DNA of 64,000 nt, taken from Pelomonas sp. V22 (GTDB lineage Bacteria; Pseudomonadota; Gammaproteobacteria; Burkholderiales; Burkholderiaceae_C). Each line of letters opens with the position of its first letter. The stretch's first letter is position 1. The notes under the pieces were generated by a model. The model saw only the letters and a list, made by a program, of their open reading frames with translations, searched no databases and was not told where the DNA came from. Positions 1 through 8,218 of the stretch are shown here, in pieces. The DNA lies in NCBI RefSeq assembly GCF_030014915.1, contig NZ_JAGIXS010000002.1, positions 124,001-188,000 on the forward strand, read 5' to 3'. Both the position numbers and the translations under genes were made by a program.

Positions 1-1926
1 CACCTGGGCCGCCGCGATCAGCTTGTGGTCATCGCGGCCCGGCTTGTCGGAATAAACCCCCTCGATCAGCTCCTTGATGCGCTTTTGCACACCACGCGGC
101 GTGATGCCGTGCTCGGTGTTGAAGGCGATCTGCTTGTTGCGCCGCCGCTCTGTCTCATCCATGGCCTTGCGCATGGAATCGGTGACGCGGTCGGCATAGA
201 GGATGGCACGGCCTTTCAGGTTGCGCGCCGCCCGGCCAATCGTCTGGATCAGGCTGCGCTCGGAGCGCAGGAAGCCTTCCTTGTCGGCATCCAGGATGGC
301 GACCAAGGAGACCTCGGGAATGTCCAGGCCTTCCCGCAGGAGGTTGATGCCGACCAGCACGTCGAAGGTGCCGAGGCGCAGGTCGCGCAGGATCTCGACC
401 CGCTCCACCGTGTCCACGTCCGAATGCAGGTAGCGCACCTTGACGCCGTTGTCGCTCAGGTAGTCGGTCAGCTGCTCGGCCATGCGCTTGGTCAGCGTGG
501 TGATCAAGACGCGCTCACTGGCTTCGACGCGCAGGCGGATCTCCTGCAGCACGTCGTCCACCTGGTGCGTGGCCGGACGCACCTCGACCTCGGGGTCCAC
601 AAGGCCGGTCGGCCGCACGACCTGCTCCACCACCTGGCCGGCGTTCTCCTTCTCATAGTTGGAGGGCGTGGCCGAGACGAAGATAGCCTGGCGCATCTTG
701 CGCTCGAACTCCTCGAACTTCAGCGGCCGGTTGTCCAGCGCCGAGGGCAGGCGGAAACCGTATTCCACCAGCGTGGTCTTGCGCGAGCGGTCGCCGTTGT
801 ACATGGCGCCGAACTGGCCCAGGGTCACATGGCTTTCGTCGACAAACATCAGGGCGTCTGGCGGCAGGTAGTCCACCAGGGTCGGCGGCGGGTCGCCCGG
901 CGCGGCGCCGGACAAGTGCCGCGAGTAGTTCTCGATGCCCTTGCAGTGGCCCACCTCCTGCAGCATCTCCAGGTCGAAGCGTGTGCGCTGCTCGATGCGC
1001 TGAGCCTCGACCAGCTTGCCTTCCTTGACGAAGAAGCCCAGGCGCTCGCGCAGCTCTTCCTTGATGGCCTCGGCCGCCGCCAGCACGCGTTCGCGTGGCG
1101 TCACGTAATGGCTGCTCGGATAGACGGTGAAGCGCGGAATCTTCTGGCGGATCTGGCCGGTCAGCGGGTCGAACAGCGACATGCCCTCGACCTCGTCGTC
1201 GAACAGCTCGATGCGCAAGGCCAGCTCCGAATGCTCGGCCGGGAACACGTCGATGGTGTCGCCGCGCACGCGGAAAGCGCCCCGGCTGAACTCCATCTCG
1301 TTGCGCGTGTACTGCATGCGTATCAGCTGGGCGATCACGTCGCGCTGGCCCATCTTGTCGCCCACCCGCAGCGTCATGACCATCTGGTGGTAGTCGCTCG
1401 GATTGCCGATGCCGTAGATCGCCGACACGGAGGCCACGATCACCACGTCGCGCCGCTCCAGGAGGCTCTTGGTGCAGGACAGGCGCAGTTGCTCGATCTG
1501 CTCGTTGATCGCGCTGTCCTTCTCGATGAACATGTCCCGCTGCGGCACGTAGGCCTCGGGCTGGTAGTAGTCGTAGTAGCTGACGAAGTACTCGACGGCA
1601 TTGTTCGGGAAGAACTCGCGGAACTCGCTGTAGAGCTGGGCCGCCAGCGTCTTGTTGTGGGCGAAGACGATGGCTGGCCGCCCCATGCGGGCGATCACAT
1701 TGGCCATGGTGTAGGTCTTGCCCGAGCCGGTCACGCCGAGCAGGGTCTGGAAACTCAGGCCGTCATTGATGCCTTCGCACAAGGCCGCGATGGCCGTGGG
1801 CTGGTCGCCGCCCGGCGGAAAAGGCTGGAACAGCTGGAACGGGGAGCCTTCGAAGCTGACGAACTCGCCCTTCGGCGTGTCAATGGCTCCCTCTGAAACG
1901 GGCATGGCGGCAGTCGCTTTTTGCAT
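1..1926 (-). CDS. uvrB: UvrABC system protein B (3' end outside window)
   Basis: Excision-repair helicase subunit. It receives damaged DNA from UvrA, opens the strands and recruits UvrC. Read on the minus strand, 642 codons are open to the window edge. They include the P-loop [10 protein letters not shown] near residues 64-73, the beta-hairpin/Y motif region ([11 protein letters not shown]), DESH and the motif VI segment QTIGRAARN. UvrB is usually about 670-690 aa, so only the C-terminal UvrC-interacting UVR motif is missing. The ATG at 1926 follows AGGGAATT at about 8 bases. A second in-frame ATG lies seven codons downstream. No LexA-type box is visible upstream. The gene diverges from the aminotransferase gene. 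Confidence 0.97.
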   Translation of the reverse strand, partial: MQKATAAMPVSEGAIDTPKGEFVSFEGSPFQLFQPFPPGGDQPTAIAALCEGINDGLSFQTLLGVTGSGKTYTMANVIARMGRPAIVFAHNKTLAAQLYSEFREFFPNNAVEYFVSYYDYYQPEAYVPQRDMFIEKDSAINEQIEQLRLSCTKSLLERRDVVIVASVSAIYGIGNPSDYHQMVMTLRVGDKMGQRDVIAQLIRMQYTRNEMEFSRGAFRVRGDTIDVFPAEHSELALRIELFDDEVEGMSLFDPLTGQIRQKIPRFTVYPSSHYVTPRERVLAAAEAIKEELRERLGFFVKEGKLVEAQRIEQRTRFDLEMLQEVGHCKGIENYSRHLSGAAPGDPPPTLVDYLPPDALMFVDESHVTLGQFGAMYNGDRSRKTTLVEYGFRLPSALDNRPLKFEEFERKMRQAIFVSATPSNYEKENAGQVVEQVVRPTGLVDPEVEVRPATHQVDDVLQEIRLRVEASERVLITTLTKRMAEQLTDYLSDNGVKVRYLHSDVDTVERVEILRDLRLGTFDVLVGINLLREGLDIPEVSLVAILDADKEGFLRSERSLIQTIGRAARNLKGRAILYADRVTDSMRKAMDETERRRNKQIAFNTEHGITPRGVQKRIKELIEGVYSDKPGRDDHKLIAAAQV

Positions 1927-2078
1927 CGGGAATTCCCTGAGCTGCCATCCCGCCGCCGCCTAGAATCGGCGTCGCTGGCGTTGGCAGCCAACAGCCCGAC
2001 AGCGTAGCGCAGTCAAACCGCCCGCGCCGCGCCGCCAGTCAAGCCCTCATGCCACCGTTCTGTCAGGAAAGAGCTCCC

Positions 2079-3281
2079 ATGTCCTTGTTCTCCGCCGTCG
2101 CCATGGCCCCGCGTGACCCCATCCTGGGCCTCAACGAGCAGTTCAATGCCGACACCAACCCGGCCAAGGTCAATCTGGGCGTGGGCGTCTACTACGACGA
2201 GAACGGCAAGCTGCCCCTGCTGCGCTGCGTGGCCGAGGCCGAGGCCGGCATGCAGGCCGCTCCCAAGGCACGCGGCTACCTGCCCATCGACGGCATCGCC
2301 GCCTATGACAAGGCCGTGCAGGCCCTGGTCTTCGGTGCCGACAGCGAGATCCTGAAGGCTGGCCGCGTGGCCACGGTGCAGGCCATCGGTGGCACCGGCG
2401 GCCTGAAGATCGGCGCCGACTTCCTGCAGAAGCTGAACCCCGCCGCCAAGGTCCTGATCTCCGACCCGAGCTGGGAGAACCACCGCGCGCTGTTCACCAA
2501 CGCCGGCTTCACGGTCGAGACCTATCCCTACTACGACGCAGAGAACCGCGGCATCAACGTCGCAGGCATGCTGGCCGCGCTGAGCGCCGCGCCGGCCGGC
2601 ACCGTCGTCGTGCTTCACGCCTGCTGCCACAACCCGACCGGCTACGACCTGACGCCCGCCCAGTGGGAGCAGGTGGTCGCCGCCGTCAAGGCACGCGGCC
2701 TGGTGGCCTTCCTGGACATGGCCTACCAGGGCTTTGGCGAAGGCATTGCCGAAGACGGCGCCGTCATCCAGCAGTTCTTGGCCGCCGGCCTCGATTTCTT
2801 CGTCTCGACCAGCTTTTCCAAGAGCTTCTCCCTCTATGGCGAGCGCGTCGGCGCCTTGAGCGTGGTCTGCGCCTCGGCCGACGAGACCGCCAAGGTGCTG
2901 AGCCAGCTGAAGATCGTGATCCGCACCAACTACTCCAACCCGCCGACCCACGGTGCGCAAGTCGTCGCCACCGTGCTGGGCACGCCTGCCCTGCGTTCGA
3001 TGTGGGAAGAGGAACTGGCCGGCATGCGCGTGCGCATCAAGGCCATGCGCGGCGCCCTGGTTGCGGCGCTGAAGGCTGCCGGCGTCACGGCCGACCTGGA
3101 GTTCGTCACCCGCCAGAAGGGCATGTTCAGCTACTCGGGCTTGAACGCCGCCCAGATGCAGCGCCTGCGCAGCGAGTTCGGCATCTATGGCGTGGACTCG
3201 GGCCGCATCTGCGTCGCTGCTCTCAACGAGAAGAACCTGCCGGCCGTGGCAGCGGCCATGGCCACTGTGATGCGCGGCTGA
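2079..3281 (+). CDS. tyrB: Aromatic/aspartate aminotransferase (class I, PLP)
   Basis: PLP enzyme that exchanges amino groups between aspartate or aromatic amino acids and 2-oxoacids in the cytoplasm. The 400-aa protein has the class I layout: N-terminal LGVGVYYDENGK, CHNPTG at 183-188 (cofactor Asn185), Asp213/Tyr216 and the Schiff-base lysine K248 in SFSKSFSLYGERVG (R256 binds PLP phosphate). This form of the motif is that of the AspC/TyrB group. I chose ATG 2079 because AGGAAAGAG lies at 2065-2073; an in-frame ATG at 2049 has no ribosome site and would add a non-conserved decapeptide. AspC and TyrB cannot be separated with certainty by eye. Confidence 0.9.
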   Translation: MSLFSAVAMAPRDPILGLNEQFNADTNPAKVNLGVGVYYDENGKLPLLRCVAEAEAGMQAAPKARGYLPIDGIAAYDKAVQALVFGADSEILKAGRVATVQAIGGTGGLKIGADFLQKLNPAAKVLISDPSWENHRALFTNAGFTVETYPYYDAENRGINVAGMLAALSAAPAGTVVVLHACCHNPTGYDLTPAQWEQVVAAVKARGLVAFLDMAYQGFGEGIAEDGAVIQQFLAAGLDFFVSTSFSKSFSLYGERVGALSVVCASADETAKVLSQLKIVIRTNYSNPPTHGAQVVATVLGTPALRSMWEEELAGMRVRIKAMRGALVAALKAAGVTADLEFVTRQKGMFSYSGLNAAQMQRLRSEFGIYGVDSGRICVAALNEKNLPAVAAAMATVMRG

Positions 3282-3316
3282 TACCGACCCATCCCCGCAC
3301 GATGGATGTGCGGAAA

Positions 3317-3353
3317 GCGCCATTTTTTGGCGCGGAAGCCCCGATCTGGGGCT
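3317..3353. other. Two adjacent hairpins between tyrB and phaZ
   Basis: GCGCCA-TTTTT-TGGCGC (3317-3333) and AGCCCC-GATCT-GGGGCT (3337-3353) are two perfect 6-bp stems placed back to back 36 bases after the tyrB stop. Neither is followed by a T-run, so intrinsic termination is doubtful. They may protect the 3' end of the transcript or attenuate it. Confidence 0.45.
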
Positions 3354-3374
3354 GAAACCCCGGATTGGTGCTGA

Positions 3375-3389
3375 TGCTGCATTGCACAA
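3375..3389. promoter_or_regulatory. Candidate PhaR operator upstream of phaZ
   Basis: TGCTGCATTGCACAA lies 50 bases before the PHB depolymerase start. TGC-rich dyads of this form (TGC...TTGCA) are the usual targets of PhaR, the regulator that is released by PHB and controls phasin and depolymerase genes. The match is by eye, and one site was seen. Confidence 0.4.
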
Positions 3390-3438
3390 ATTGAGGCAAG
3401 ATAGGGCCTTCGCTGCCCTGCCTCAAAGGTCCTCGCCC

Positions 3439-4746
3439 ATGCTGTACCAGCTCTTCGAAACCCAGCGCGCCCTCTTGAGCCCCTTCTCGGAGTTCGCGGC
3501 CGCCTCGGCCAAGCTCTACAGCCACCCGCTGTCGCCATTCACGCACACGCCTATGGCGCAGCGCGTCTCCGCCGGCCTCGACCTGATGCACCGGCTGGCC
3601 AAGGAGTACGAGAAGCCTGAATTCGACATCCGCAGTGTCGAGGTCGATGGCGTGGAAGTGGCCGTGCAGGAGCTGGTGCCGATCACCAAACCCTTCTGCC
3701 GCCTGCTGCGCTTCAAGCGCTACACCGACGACGTGGCTGTGCTGTCCAAGATGAAGGACCAGCCGACCGTCCTGGTCGTGGCGCCGCTGTCGGGCCACCA
3801 TTCGACGCTGCTGCGCGAGACGGTGCGCACGCTCTTGAAGGACCACAAGGTCTACATCACCGACTGGACCGATGCGCGCATGGTGCCGACCGAGGTGGGC
3901 CCCTTCCATCTGGACGACTACATCGCCTACGTGCAGGAATTCATCCGCCACGTGGGCCCGAATTCCCATGTGATGTCGGTCTGCCAGCCCACCGTGCCGG
4001 TGCTGGCAGCGATCTCCCTGATGGCCTCGAACGGCGAGCAGACGCCGATCACCATGACCATGATGGGCGGCCCCATCGACGCTCGCAAGAGCCCGACGGC
4101 CGTCAACAACCTGGCGATGAACAAGAGCCACAGCTGGTTCGAGAACAACGTCATCTTCCGCGTGCCGACCAACTTCCCGGGCGCCGGCCGCCAGGTCTAC
4201 CCCGGCTTCCTGCAGCACACCGGCTTCGTGGCGATGAACCCCGACCGCCACCTCAGCTCGCACTACGACTACTTCCTGGACCTGGTGCGCGGCGACGGCG
4301 ACAGCGCTGACGCCCACCGTCAGTTCTACGACGAGTACAACGCCGTGCTGGACATGCCGGCCGAGTACTACCTCGACACCATCAAGACCGTGTTCCAGGA
4401 CTTCGCCCTCGTGAACGGCACCTGGGAAGTCAATGGCCAGCTGGTGCGCCCGCAGGACATCAAGACCACGGCCCTGCTGACGGTGGAAGGCGAGCTGGAC
4501 GACATCTCCGGCGCCGGCCAGACCCGTGCCGCGCATGACCTCTGCGAAGGTATTCCCAAGGGCCATCAGTTCCACTACGACGCCATCGGCGCCGGCCACT
4601 ACGGCATCTTCTCGGGCCGCCGCTGGCGCGAGAAGGTCTACCCCGAGGTGCGCGAGTTCATCGCCAAGTACCAGGCCAAGCCGCTGAGCCCGGTCGCCAA
4701 GACGAGCACCCCAGCCAATCGCGGCCGAAAGCCCGCCACTCGATGA
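3439..4746 (+). CDS. phaZ: Intracellular polyhydroxybutyrate depolymerase
   Basis: Degrades stored PHB granules to hydroxybutyrate units in the cytoplasm. The 435-aa protein matches the PhaZa1-type family of Burkholderiales: N-terminal MLYQLFETQRALLSP, the nucleophile cysteine C182 in SVCQPTVPVLA (Cys replaces the lipase Ser), the acid region EGELDDISG and the histidine region GAGHYGIFSGRRWRE near the C-terminus. ATG 3439 follows AAAGGT by eight bases; the in-frame ATG 57 bases earlier gives a non-conserved extension. The stop overlaps rsxB (ATGA). A candidate PhaR site precedes the gene, so it is probably induced when PHB is present. Confidence 0.92.
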   Translation: MLYQLFETQRALLSPFSEFAAASAKLYSHPLSPFTHTPMAQRVSAGLDLMHRLAKEYEKPEFDIRSVEVDGVEVAVQELVPITKPFCRLLRFKRYTDDVAVLSKMKDQPTVLVVAPLSGHHSTLLRETVRTLLKDHKVYITDWTDARMVPTEVGPFHLDDYIAYVQEFIRHVGPNSHVMSVCQPTVPVLAAISLMASNGEQTPITMTMMGGPIDARKSPTAVNNLAMNKSHSWFENNVIFRVPTNFPGAGRQVYPGFLQHTGFVAMNPDRHLSSHYDYFLDLVRGDGDSADAHRQFYDEYNAVLDMPAEYYLDTIKTVFQDFALVNGTWEVNGQLVRPQDIKTTALLTVEGELDDISGAGQTRAAHDLCEGIPKGHQFHYDAIGAGHYGIFSGRRWREKVYPEVREFIAKYQAKPLSPVAKTSTPANRGRKPATR

Positions 4747-5417
4747 CTTCGACAGCCCCGGACGAGCTGGCGAACCTGGTTCAGCAGCTCGACCAGGCGC
4801 TGCCGCAGACCCAGTGCACGCGCTGCGGCTATCCCGATTGCCGCCGCTATGCAGAGGCCATCGCTGCGGGCGAGGCCCAGATCAATCAATGCCCGCCCGG
4901 TGGTGATGAAGGCGTGCGCCGGCTCGCCCTGTTGACCGGCAAGCCGGTCCTCGCGCTCAATCCAGACAACGGCATCGAGGCCACGCGGGCGCTGGCCGTC
5001 ATCGACGAAAGCTGGTGCATTGGCTGCACGTTGTGCATCAAGGCCTGCCCGGTGGACTGCGTCGTCGGTGCACCCAAGCAAATGCATGTGATCGTTGCGG
5101 ATCAATGCACCGGCTGCGAGCTTTGCCTGCCCGCTTGCCCGGTCGATTGCATCTCCATGGTCGAGGTCAGCGAAGGCCGCACAGCCTGGGATGCCTGGAG
5201 CCAGCCGCAAGCCAATGAGGCCCGCCAGCGCTACCAGTTCCACCAACTGCGCGTGGCCCGCAGCGAGGAAGAGAACGAAGAGCGCCTGCGCCTGAAGGCC
5301 GAGGCCAAGCTGGCCGATGTCGCGGCCGCTTCCAAACACACGGACCCCAAGATCCTGGACGCCAAGCGCGCTGTCATCGAAGCCGCCCTGGCGCGCGCCC
5401 GCGCTCGCGCAAAATGA
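4743..5417 (+). CDS. rsxB: RnfB/RsxB-like polyferredoxin (stand-alone)
   Basis: Electron-transfer protein, 224 aa. It carries a Fe-S domain (CTRCGYPDC ... CPPGG, residues 24-56) and two 4Fe-4S ferredoxin motifs (CIGCTLCIKACPVDC and CTGCELCLPACPVDC), followed by a charged helical tail. Gammaproteobacterial RnfB has an N-terminal membrane anchor, but here the protein starts directly with the Fe-S domain and looks soluble. No other rnf/rsx gene lies nearby. It overlaps phaZ by 4 bp and is followed by nth after 4 bases. Because Nth carries a 4Fe-4S cluster, a role supplying electrons or clusters is possible, but this is inference. Confidence 0.85.
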   Translation: MTSTAPDELANLVQQLDQALPQTQCTRCGYPDCRRYAEAIAAGEAQINQCPPGGDEGVRRLALLTGKPVLALNPDNGIEATRALAVIDESWCIGCTLCIKACPVDCVVGAPKQMHVIVADQCTGCELCLPACPVDCISMVEVSEGRTAWDAWSQPQANEARQRYQFHQLRVARSEEENEERLRLKAEAKLADVAAASKHTDPKILDAKRAVIEAALARARARAK

Positions 5418-5421
5418 GGGC

Positions 5422-6081
5422 ATGAACCCTCAGCAGATCGGCGAGTTCTTCGCCATCCTCCAGCAGGCCAACCCCGCACCGCAGACCGAGCTCGAATACG
5501 CCAGCGTGTTCGAGCTGCTGGCCGCCGTGCTGCTGTCGGCCCAGGCCACCGACGTCGGCGTCAACAAGGCCACGCGCAGGTTGTTCCCGGTGGCCAACAC
5601 GCCGGCCAAGATCCTGGCGCTCGGCGTCGAAGGCCTGGCCGAGTACATCCGTACCATCGGCCTCTATCACACCAAGGCCAAGAACCTGCACGAGACCTGC
5701 CGCATCCTGCTCGAGCAGCATGGTGGCCAGGTGCCACGCAGACGTGAGGCGCTCGAAGCCCTGCCCGGCGTCGGCCGCAAGACTGCTAATGTGGTGCTGA
5801 ATGTGGCCTTTGGCGAACCGACGATGGCGGTGGACACGCACATCTTCCGCGTCTCCAACATCACGGGCCTGGCGCCCGGCAAGAACGTGCTGGCGGTCGA
5901 GCAAGGCCTGCTCAAGCGCATCCCGGCGGAGTACCTGGTTGATGCCCATCACTGGCTGATCCTGCATGGCCGCTACGTCTGCCAGGCACGCCGGCCGCAG
6001 TGCGAGCGTTGTGCCGTTGCCAACTGTTGCGATCACGGCCGCGCGCTCGCTGCCAAGCACGCGCAGGCGGCTGCGGCCTGA
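5422..6081 (+). CDS. nth: Endonuclease III
   Basis: DNA glycosylase/AP lyase that removes oxidised pyrimidines in base-excision repair. The 219-aa protein has the helix-hairpin-helix LPGVGRKTAN with catalytic lysine K120 and aspartate D138 (VDTHIFRVSN), the same numbering as the E. coli enzyme. The C-terminal 4Fe-4S loop reads C-x6-C-x2-C-x5-C (CQARRPQCERCAVANCC). The start ATG 5422 lies just after the rsxB stop and its GAGGG overlaps that stop codon, which suggests translational coupling. Confidence 0.96.
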   Translation: MNPQQIGEFFAILQQANPAPQTELEYASVFELLAAVLLSAQATDVGVNKATRRLFPVANTPAKILALGVEGLAEYIRTIGLYHTKAKNLHETCRILLEQHGGQVPRRREALEALPGVGRKTANVVLNVAFGEPTMAVDTHIFRVSNITGLAPGKNVLAVEQGLLKRIPAEYLVDAHHWLILHGRYVCQARRPQCERCAVANCCDHGRALAAKHAQAAAA

Positions 6082-6130
6082 CGCCTACAATCAGCCGCCC
6101 GCGCCGTCCTCCACTCATCCAGCCACGCCC

Positions 6131-6346
6131 ATGCCAAGCATGACCGATCTTCTCGACCGTGTAGAGCGGCTGCTGCTGCGCCACGACGAGCTCAAGCGCA
6201 CCAACACCTTGCTGCAAGAACAGGTGCAGGCCCTGAGCCAGGAACGCGACAGCCTGCGTTCGCGCCTGGGCGCGGCCCGCTCGCGCATCGATGCTCTGCT
6301 GGAGCGCCTGCCTGTTGAAACCACCGAACCCGGGAAGAACAGCTGA
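6131..6346 (+). CDS. Small coiled-coil protein, ZapB-like (TIGR02449 type)
   Basis: A 71-aa, strongly charged protein. Heptad-like leucines run through most of its length (LLDRVERLLLRHDELKRTN, then LLQEQVQALSQERDSLRSR), predicting one long coiled coil. Small proteins of this kind sit directly before zapA in many beta- and gammaproteobacteria and are thought to act with ZapA at the division ring. ATG 6140 is an alternative start three codons later. One base separates it from zapA. Confidence 0.75.
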   Translation: MPSMTDLLDRVERLLLRHDELKRTNTLLQEQVQALSQERDSLRSRLGAARSRIDALLERLPVETTEPGKNS

Positions 6347-6347
6347 T

Positions 6348-6689
6348 ATGAAGCAGATGGAAGTCACCATCATGGGCCAGAGCTATCTGCTCGGCTGCCC
6401 CGAGGGCGGTGCCGAGACCCTGGGCCGCGCGGTCGCCCAGGTGGACCGCGAGATGTGTGCGATCCGCGATGCCGGCAAGATCAAGGCGCGCGAGCGCATT
6501 GCCGTCCTGGCGGCGCTGAATCTGGCCTATCAACTGGCCGAGCAAGCCAGCAAACCGGCGGCCGCGCCCAAGCTTGCGACGCCTGCCAATGCTGCTTCCG
6601 CTGCCACACCAGATCTGCCCGAGACCGAGCTTGAAGCGCTGATGCAGCGCCTCGATGCGGCCCTCGCGGAAGACGGCCAACTGCTCTGA
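6348..6689 (+). CDS. zapA: Cell division protein ZapA
   Basis: Cytoplasmic protein that bundles FtsZ filaments at mid-cell. 113 aa: an N-terminal beta-strand region typical of ZapA (KQMEVTIMGQSYLLGCPEGGAE), then the RIAVLAALNLAYQLAEQ helix and a C-terminal helix used for tetramer formation. The middle holds an Ala/Pro-rich stretch (residues 67-90). It is followed by the 6S RNA gene, the same zapA-ssrS order that E. coli has. Confidence 0.9.
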   Translation: MKQMEVTIMGQSYLLGCPEGGAETLGRAVAQVDREMCAIRDAGKIKARERIAVLAALNLAYQLAEQASKPAAAPKLATPANAASAATPDLPETELEALMQRLDAALAEDGQLL

Positions 6690-6708
6690 GGAGCTGGTTC
6701 GCCGCGCG

Positions 6709-6714
6709 TAGAAT
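6709..6714 (+). promoter_or_regulatory. -10 box of the 6S RNA promoter
   Basis: TAGAAT at 6709-6714 lies 7 bases before the first base of the 10-bp closing stem of the 6S RNA, so the start would fall at about 6721. No good -35 is visible. TAGAAT is also found in a suitable place before other genes of this window (for example 29911). Confidence 0.5.
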
Positions 6715-6720
6715 CTGCAG

Positions 6721-6902
6721 CGTCCATCGCGTTCGCGTGAGTCTTATATTTCCTTGACCGATGCTCTATGAGCATGGGCTTGGAACATCGCCCAGTTGGT
6801 GTGATCGTCTCGCGTCAGATGAACCCGAAGCTCGGCTGACCTCGCCCACCTGAATCCCCGGGTTCAGGAATGCGGCTCATGGCTCGCGGTGGACACCTTT
6901 TT
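6721..6902 (+). ncRNA. ssrS: 6S RNA
   Basis: About 180 nt of non-coding sequence directly after zapA that folds like 6S RNA, the regulator that binds sigma70-RNA polymerase in stationary phase. The closing stem pairs GTCCATCGCG (6722-6731) with CGCGGTGGAC (6885-6894), ten pairs with one G-U. An inner stem pairs ATGAGC with GCTCAT. The conserved-looking central part reads GGTGTGATCGTCTCGCG and CGAAGCTCGGCTGACC, and a terminal CCTGAATCCCCGGGTTCAGG hairpin lies on the 3' side. A T-run (6898-6902) ends the gene. Exact ends are estimated. Confidence 0.85.
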
Positions 6903-6938
6903 CCTGCCTTCCAACCCACCGACCCAGCGAGGCACGCG

Positions 6939-7400
6939 GTGAACTATTGGTTGATGAAGTCCGAACCCGAAGAGTGCTCGATCGACGAGCTGGCCGCCGC
7001 ACCGGGCCAGACCGTCCCCTGGATTGGCGTGCGCAATTACCAGGCCCGCAATTTCATGCGCGATGGCATGGAGGTCGGTGACGGCGTGCTGTTCTATCAC
7101 TCGTCCTGCCCGCAGCCCGGCATCGCCGGCCTGGCCGAGGTGGCCAGCACGGCCTACCCGGACGCCAGTCAGTTCGACAAGAACAGCCCCTACTACGATC
7201 CCAAGGCCAAGCCCGAGGAGCCGCGCTGGCTGCATGTGGACGTGAAGCTACGCCAGAAGACCCGGCTGCTCGGCCTTCCCGAGATGAAGGCCGCGCCCAA
7301 GCTCGCGACGATGCGCACGCTGGCGCCCGGCAACCGCCTCTCGATCACGCCGGTGAGCCCGCAGGAATGGGCCGAGGTTTGCCGGCTGCTGGGCGTCTGA
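6939..7400 (+). CDS. EVE domain protein
   Basis: 153-aa protein made of one EVE domain (PUA-like fold). It begins NYWLMKSEPEECSIDEL and has the WIGVRNYQARNFMRD and GDGVLFYHSSC motifs. EVE domains bind modified bases in DNA or RNA; the cellular role of these small housekeeping versions is not known. The start is the GTG at 6939 with GAGG eight bases upstream. An in-frame ATG at 6870 lies inside the 6S RNA and is unlikely to be used. The gene follows 6S RNA in the place where E. coli has ygfA. Confidence 0.88.
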   Translation: MNYWLMKSEPEECSIDELAAAPGQTVPWIGVRNYQARNFMRDGMEVGDGVLFYHSSCPQPGIAGLAEVASTAYPDASQFDKNSPYYDPKAKPEEPRWLHVDVKLRQKTRLLGLPEMKAAPKLATMRTLAPGNRLSITPVSPQEWAEVCRLLGV

Positions 7401-8209
7401 TGGACGCCGTGCTGTTTGCTGAACTGCTGGGCCTCGGCCTGGTCTCGGGCTTTCTCGCCGGCCTGCTCGGCATTGGGGGCGGCATGCTGATGGTGCCGCT
7501 GCTGACCGCCCTGCTCTCGCAGCGCGGCGTTGGCGCCGACATGTCGGTCAAGATGGCCATCGCCACCTCGATGGCGACCATCATGTTCACCTCGCTGTCC
7601 AGTGTGCGCGCCCATCACAAGCTCGGCGCGGTGCGCTGGGACATCGTGCGCCACATGGCGCCGGGCATCCTGGTGGGCGGCCTCGCAGCCGGCGCCGGCG
7701 TGTTCGCCCTGGTCAAGGGCGCCGCGCTCGCCTTGATCTTTGCGGCCTTCGTGAGCTTCTCCGGCTTGCAGATGCTGCGCGACAAGAAGCCCTCACCGAC
7801 CCGGCAGTTGCCCGAGCGCGCTGGCCTCGTAGGTGTGGGCTCGGGCATTGGCTTGCTCTCTGGCTTGGTCGGCGCCGGCGGCGGCTTTGTGTCGGTGCCC
7901 TTCATGACCTGGTGCAACGTGCCCATGCACATGGCCGTGGCCACCAGCGCGGCCCTGGGCTTTCCGATTGCCCTGGCCAATACCTTTGGCTATCTGCTGG
8001 GCGGCTGGGAGCTGGAGCCGGCTTTGCCCGGAGCACTGGGCTATCTGTACCTGCCGGCCTTGGCTGTGATCGCCACGGCCAGCGTGCTGATGGCACCACT
8101 GGGCGCTCGCGCGGCCCATGCCATGGATGTGAAGCAGCTCAAGCGCGCCTTTGCAGGCCTCTTGTTCCTGCTGGCCGGCTACATGCTCTGGAAGGGCCTG
8201 ACCGGCTGA
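7400..8209 (+). CDS. TauE/SafE family sulfite/anion exporter-like permease
   Basis: 269-aa inner-membrane protein with about eight hydrophobic segments and the family's two repeated halves: GLVSGFLAGLLGIGGGMLMVPLL near residue 13 and SGIGLLSGLVGAGGGFVSVPF near 153. TauE/SafE proteins move sulfite, sulfonates or similar anions; the substrate here cannot be told. The ATG overlaps the EVE gene stop by one base (TGATGG), so the two are probably co-translated. Confidence 0.85.
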   Translation: MDAVLFAELLGLGLVSGFLAGLLGIGGGMLMVPLLTALLSQRGVGADMSVKMAIATSMATIMFTSLSSVRAHHKLGAVRWDIVRHMAPGILVGGLAAGAGVFALVKGAALALIFAAFVSFSGLQMLRDKKPSPTRQLPERAGLVGVGSGIGLLSGLVGAGGGFVSVPFMTWCNVPMHMAVATSAALGFPIALANTFGYLLGGWELEPALPGALGYLYLPALAVIATASVLMAPLGARAAHAMDVKQLKRAFAGLLFLLAGYMLWKGLTG

Positions 8210-8218
8210 AGCGACGCC

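Noticed and set aside
25-1896. Long open frame on the + strand opposite uvrB (623 codons).
   Set aside because: It is the antisense shadow of uvrB in high-GC DNA; it is His/Gln/Ala-rich, without family motifs or ribosome site.
1927-2078. LexA (SOS) box expected upstream of uvrB.
   Set aside because: No CTGT-N8-ACAG on either strand; the only symmetrical element, GTTGGCAGCCAAC at 1980, does not fit.
6870-6938. Upstream ATG start for the EVE gene.
   Set aside because: It falls within the 6S RNA and the N-terminal extension is not of the family type.
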